From the NCBI GenBank assembly GCA_017526725.1, contig JAFXRA010000002.1, forward strand, positions 1-9,877: a stretch of DNA of 9,877 bases, in the 5' to 3' direction. This document shows, in pieces, positions 7,097-9,877 of the stretch (position 1 is its first letter; each line of letters opens with the position of its first letter). The notes under the pieces are model-generated. The model had not been told where the DNA came from. It searched no databases and saw only the letters and a list, made by a program, of their open reading frames with translations. This stretch comes from Candidatus Rifleibacteriota bacterium. GTDB taxonomy: Bacteria > Riflebacteria > Ozemobacteria > Ozemobacterales > Ozemobacteraceae. The translations under genes and the position numbers were made by a program.

Positions 7097-7153
7097 CAAC
7101 AAAAGTTTGTTGTCAAACTTTTGTTGCGTCTGGGTAAAAGCAAGCTTTTTTTT
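7096..7153 (+). terminator. Stem-loop and T-run after the MalG-type gene
   Basis: A perfect 14-bp stem, GCAACAAAAGTTTG (7096-7109) with CAAACTTTTGTTGC (7114-7127) and a 4-base loop, begins at the last base of the stop codon. A second small hairpin (AAAAG...CTTTT, 7136-7149) runs into eight or more T at 7146-7153. The second hairpin plus T-run is the likelier termination point. The strong first stem may protect the mRNA 3' end. Confidence 0.6.
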
Positions 7154-7222
7154 ATTAAAAAGGCTTTCATAGATGAACTTCGTTTTGCTTTCAGCAACGC
7201 CACGCCTCCGGCTAAGTAGAAA

Positions 7223-7297
7223 GTGAGATGAGGCTGAAGCCTCTGTGAGACGATTGCTGACGCAATCCGTGAGACGGCGACTACGTCGCTTGTGGGA
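7223..7297 (+). repeat. Array of GTGAGA hexamers alternating with different small hairpins
   Basis: GTGAGA occurs at 7223, 7245 and 7269, and GTGGGA at 7292, at intervals of 22, 24 and 23 bases. Each gap is filled by a different perfect palindrome: GAGGCT-ga-AGCCTC (7230-7243), GATTGC-tgac-GCAATC (7252-7267) and GCGAC-tac-GTCGC (7277-7289). The constant hexamer with a variable hairpin is seen directly; its function is unknown. Confidence 0.7.
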
Positions 7298-7348
7298 TAT
7301 TGTTAGAATCGTTCAAATTGTTAAAACCAAAGTTAGTAAGCTAAACAA

Positions 7349-7380
7349 TTCGAACCATTCGAACCTTGAACTCTTCGAAC
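7349..7380 (+). repeat. Short TTCGAAC array
   Basis: TTCGAAC occurs at 7349-7355, 7358-7364 and 7374-7380, with a degenerate TTGAAC at 7366-7371, giving 8-9-base spacing. TTCGAA is itself a palindrome. The array overlaps the right arm of the inverted pair 7311-7322/7344-7355. Confidence 0.6.
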
Positions 7381-7393
7381 GATAATAAACAAT

Positions 7394-7444
7394 TACCACA
7401 GTGAAACGTCCCACAACGAAGTGTTCCACAGCGTAGCGTCTCAC
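7394..7444 (-). repeat. Exact-period 15-nt tandem array on the minus strand
   Basis: Read on the minus strand from 7444, three units follow one another without gaps: GTGAGACGCTACGCT, GTGGAACACTTCGTT and GTGGGACGTTTCACT, then a partial GTGGTA. The period is exactly 15, with consensus GTGRRACRYTWCRYT. The leading hexamer matches that of the array at 7223-7297 but in the opposite orientation. Confidence 0.7.
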
Positions 7445-7471
7445 TAGAATAAGGTTGAACAAACGACCGTC

Positions 7472-7498
7472 ATTACTATTTTAGTAATTATTTTTTTT
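7472..7498 (+). terminator. Weak AT-rich intrinsic terminator facing the DUF2339 gene
   Basis: ATTACTA-ttt-TAGTAAT (7472-7488) is followed by TA and eight T (7491-7498). The orientation would stop plus-strand readthrough before it runs antisense into the DUF2339 gene. On the minus strand the hairpin lacks a following T-run, so it is a poor terminator for DUF2339 itself. The stem is short and AT-rich. Confidence 0.4.
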
Positions 7499-7503
7499 GG
7501 TAG

Positions 7504-9876
7504 TTATTCTACTCTTTCTTTAAGTTTTTTAAACTGCTGGTAAATGAATGATACCGTAAGAAGAATAATTGCTACACCAATTAGAACTACTATTCTTAAG
7601 CCTGATGATAGGTTCCAGATATCTGATAAAAATAGTTTTAACAGAGCAAGTGAAATTAGACCAATTCCTACCTTAAGTGGCAAGCGGTTTTTCGGAGAAG
7701 AATTGAACATGCAGATTGCTCCGTATAGTGCCCAGGCAATAGTGTATGCTGCAGCTTCAGCTAAGCCTCCGCAGAAGTTAAACGATAAGCCTTTGCCCTT
7801 AGCGAAGTAATTGGCGATTTCAATATTTATTAATGCGAATATAATAATTCCGCTTATGACCCGCATTATTTGAGGAATTTGGTTCGGATCATCTTTATTA
7901 CGCCACAAATAAGAGCCTATAAGTAGCATTGCTGCACAAATCACATAAGTATATAAATACCAGTTGAAAATAACTTGAGTTTGTGGGTAGTAATTTTCTA
8001 TAAACGGGTTGAACAGTAATCTGACAGCAACTACTATCATCAGACCAAATCCAATATTCTGAATATTGTCGATTTTTAAATAGTGCCATAGCATTATTAA
8101 GCTCAAGCCTTCAAAAGCAAAAGCCATGGTTTCCCATTCATTAGTGCTGTGCAGGGTTATTGCCAAAGTTATAAAGGTTATTGGTGCACAGATTAAGCAG
8201 GAAATCTGGAATTTGTCTTTTTCGTCTTCTAGATTGCAAGATTTTATAAAATAATAAATTAAATAAGCAAATATTATTGATATTATTATCGAAGAAGAAC
8301 CAGAAGCTATGCGTATGTGTTCTTCTAAATTATTGCATAATGTACCAATAGTAACTGCTGCAATAATATTGCAGATTATCGTGGTTATCCATGCTGATTG
8401 ATCTGTATCAAAATATTTTTTGAGGAATATGATAGCGATTGTTATTAAGCCACTCCAGGCGAATAACCAATATAGCATTTCAACGCTATTATTTTGTGAA
8501 TGTTCGTGGATAACCAAAAGCAACAGCGGAAATACTAATGAAATAGATGATAAGGTATAAAGAATTCCATTTTTTTCTTTGGCTGAGATATAAAAGTAAA
8601 ATACAACTGCTGACATTGCGTAAGCCATTATCCAATTAGTGCTGATATTTACGCCAAATTTTGTAAATCCAAGATTGATTATTGTTGTGATGCTCATTAA
8701 TACAGAACATGCTGTTGTAAAACCAATGGAAGTATATTGTGATTGTCTATTATTCATCTTATGGGCTAGGATGCCAAAGAATAATGTGAATAATGCTGCA
8801 ATAGACAATACGTATGGCTGACATCCATTGAACTGAAGCAGCATGGTGTAGCAGATTAATGAAAATACTATTGTGTTTATCAATAAGGTGCCACTTTTCT
8901 GTATAAAAGCGATTATTCCGAAAAAGATTGTGAAGAAAACTACAAAACCAGCATAATAGGGTAGATACTCATGGTCTATATGAGTTGAGAGCTGTTCTAT
9001 GAAAAGAACTATAGAGCCTAATGATGCTAGGACTATTGTTCCAACCTGCATATAGGGTTGTTTCATCTTAGTGGTTAAAATGCCGAAGAACAGCATGATA
9101 AATGCCATAAAAGCTAATAATGCTTTAACAGAACCTGTATAAGCGACTAGAATAAATGCTGTAAATGCAAAGCCTAGAGTTGCAAAACCAAGTTCATTAT
9201 TCTTCTTCCAAGAAGACAAAATACCAAAAATCATAGAGAAGAAGGTAGCAAAAGCTATTACATAAGGAATACTGTCATATTTTATATAATTTGATCTTAT
9301 AGAAAGTATCAGAAGAGCTACAAAAGCAAAAACAAAAGAACAGTGCATTAGTTCTTTTTTGTTTTGTGACGCGGCTACTCCAGTGTAGAGCAATACAAAT
9401 ACTCCTGCAAATAAAGATAATTGCAATGGATCACTTGCATTGATAATGCCGAGGAAGCTTAAAAATGTGAAAGCCAGACCAGTGTATATTTGATGCGGCC
9501 AATCGCATTTCAGTGCTGATGCCACAGCAGCTACGTTAATTATAGCGGCATATGCCAGTAAAAACCAGATTTGGTTCGAATCAAAGGGAAATAAAAATGG
9601 AGTTACAAAACCTATCACCTGTGCAAGAACGCCTATATATTGTGCTTTTTTCCAGATTGCTGTTGCAAATGAAGCTAAAGCGACTAGGCTCAGTAAAACA
9701 AATGTTAAGCTGGCAGGAATAATATGGTAAAAATAATAGGCTGCGAACCAGGCTGAATAGCATGCACACAAACCACAGGCACATAAAGTGTCTGAGGTGG
9801 TTTTTACTTCAGGCTTCTTCAATAAAGCTCCTACTATCCATAAGCCAATACCTGCTATTGTTCCTAGAGCTATTCT
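7504..9876 (-). CDS. DUF2339 family polytopic membrane protein, N-terminus outside window
   Basis: The frame is open from the right edge to the stop at 7506-7504, 790 visible residues. TTG at 9822 could be taken as a start, but the upstream codons encode another hydrophobic segment (RIALGTIAGIGLWIVGALLKK) typical of the family, so the real start lies beyond 9877. Nearly the whole protein is membrane helices, probably over 20. DUF2339 landmarks are YFYHIIPASL near the start, EGLSLIMLWHYLKIDNIQNI in the last third, and LISLALLKLFLSDIWNLSSG near the end, before a basic QQFKKLKERVE tail. The molecular role of the family is not known to me; it is an inner-membrane protein. A motif FFxxxFGIL recurs about every 50 residues (near 200, 247, 302 and 350 counted from TTG), indicating internal helix-hairpin repeats. 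CACGLCAC at 14-21 is unusually cysteine-rich. No tie to the sugar importer is visible. Confidence 0.88.
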   Translation of the reverse strand, partial: RIALGTIAGIGLWIVGALLKKPEVKTTSDTLCACGLCACYSAWFAAYYFYHIIPASLTFVLLSLVALASFATAIWKKAQYIGVLAQVIGFVTPFLFPFDSNQIWFLLAYAAIINVAAVASALKCDWPHQIYTGLAFTFLSFLGIINASDPLQLSLFAGVFVLLYTGVAASQNKKELMHCSFVFAFVALLILSIRSNYIKYDSIPYVIAFATFFSMIFGILSSWKKNNELGFATLGFAFTAFILVAYTGSVKALLAFMAFIMLFFGILTTKMKQPYMQVGTIVLASLGSIVLFIEQLSTHIDHEYLPYYAGFVVFFTIFFGIIAFIQKSGTLLINTIVFSLICYTMLLQFNGCQPYVLSIAALFTLFFGILAHKMNNRQSQYTSIGFTTACSVLMSITTIINLGFTKFGVNISTNWIMAYAMSAVVFYFYISAKEKNGILYTLSSISLVFPLLLLVIHEHSQNNSVEMLYWLFAWSGLITIAIIFLKKYFDTDQSAWITTIICNIIAAVTIGTLCNNLEEHIRIASGSSSIIISIIFAYLIYYFIKSCNLEDEKDKFQISCLICAPITFITLAITLHSTNEWETMAFAFEGLSLIMLWHYLKIDNIQNIGFGLMIVVAVRLLFNPFIENYYPQTQVIFNWYLYTYVICAAMLLIGSYLWRNKDDPNQIPQIMRVISGIIIFALINIEIANYFAKGKGLSFNFCGGLAEAAAYTIAWALYGAICMFNSSPKNRLPLKVGIGLISLALLKLFLSDIWNLSSGLRIVVLIGVAIILLTVSFIYQQFKKLKERVE

Positions 9877-9877
9877 C

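Larger units (their letters stand above)
7097..7503. other. 407-base structured non-coding region
   Basis: No gene is supported here. In order it holds the post-malG hairpins (to 7153), a 24-base-spaced GCTTTCA pair (7163-7169, 7187-7193), and the hexamer-hairpin array (7223-7297). Then come the inverted pair GTTCAAATTGTT (7311-7322) with AACAATTCGAAC (7344-7355, one mismatch), the TTCGAAC array (7349-7380), the opposite-strand 15-nt array (7394-7444) and an AT-rich terminator-like hairpin (7472-7498). Confidence 0.65.

Noticed and set aside
7223..7444. CRISPR array
   Set aside because: The constant parts are only 6 bases, the intervening parts are palindromes rather than unique spacers, and the orientation reverses midway.
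7544..7810. Plus-strand open frame inside the DUF2339 gene
   Set aside because: The opposite strand encodes conserved DUF2339 C-terminal motifs in exactly this stretch.

Overview
The window is AT-rich DNA from a bacterium with two membranes. It carries the end of a type V autotransporter, exported proteins with Sec signal peptides and a periplasmic-binding-protein sugar importer. The short membrane proteins with an N-terminal hydrophobic segment, a MYNMDH motif and a small cysteine motif recall the pilin-like families of uncultivated lineages such as Riflebacteria or Elusimicrobiota. That placement is from memory and is not demonstrated here. No rRNA, tRNA, transposase or CRISPR array was seen.

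Layout. 2-1003 (+) is the C-terminal part of an autotransporter. Its frame stays open to the left edge and reads through two palindromic repeats before the beta-barrel. 1004-1288 is non-coding, with a three-tier nested hairpin inside an 11-bp inverted repeat. 1289-2431 (+) encodes a secreted protein of unknown function. 2458-3120 (-) encodes a pilin-like membrane protein. 3299-4698 (+) is a sugar-binding protein with a one-base frameshift and an unusual C-terminal membrane anchor. 4737-5591 (+) is its first permease, malF type. 5633-6130 (-) is a second, shorter pilin-like paralogue. 6284-7096 (+) is the second permease, malG type. 7097-7503 is non-coding and highly structured. 7504 to the right edge (-) is a large polytopic DUF2339 protein whose start lies outside the window.

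How the genes work together. The binding protein and two permeases would form a carbohydrate ABC importer of the MalEFG/UgpBAE kind. No ATPase gene is present, so it would need one encoded elsewhere. The importer looks disturbed: the binding-protein gene is frameshifted, its start abuts a dispersed repeat with no clear ribosome binding site, and an opposite-strand pilin-like gene separates the two permeases. The autotransporter, the secreted protein and DUF2339 show no functional link to it.

The least ordinary signals are the repeats. They are palindromic elements translated in frame in the autotransporter, and a composite at about 7223-7444. The composite has GTGAGA-type hexamers alternating with different small hairpins on the left, a TTCGAAC array in the middle, and exact 15-nt units in the opposite orientation on the right.
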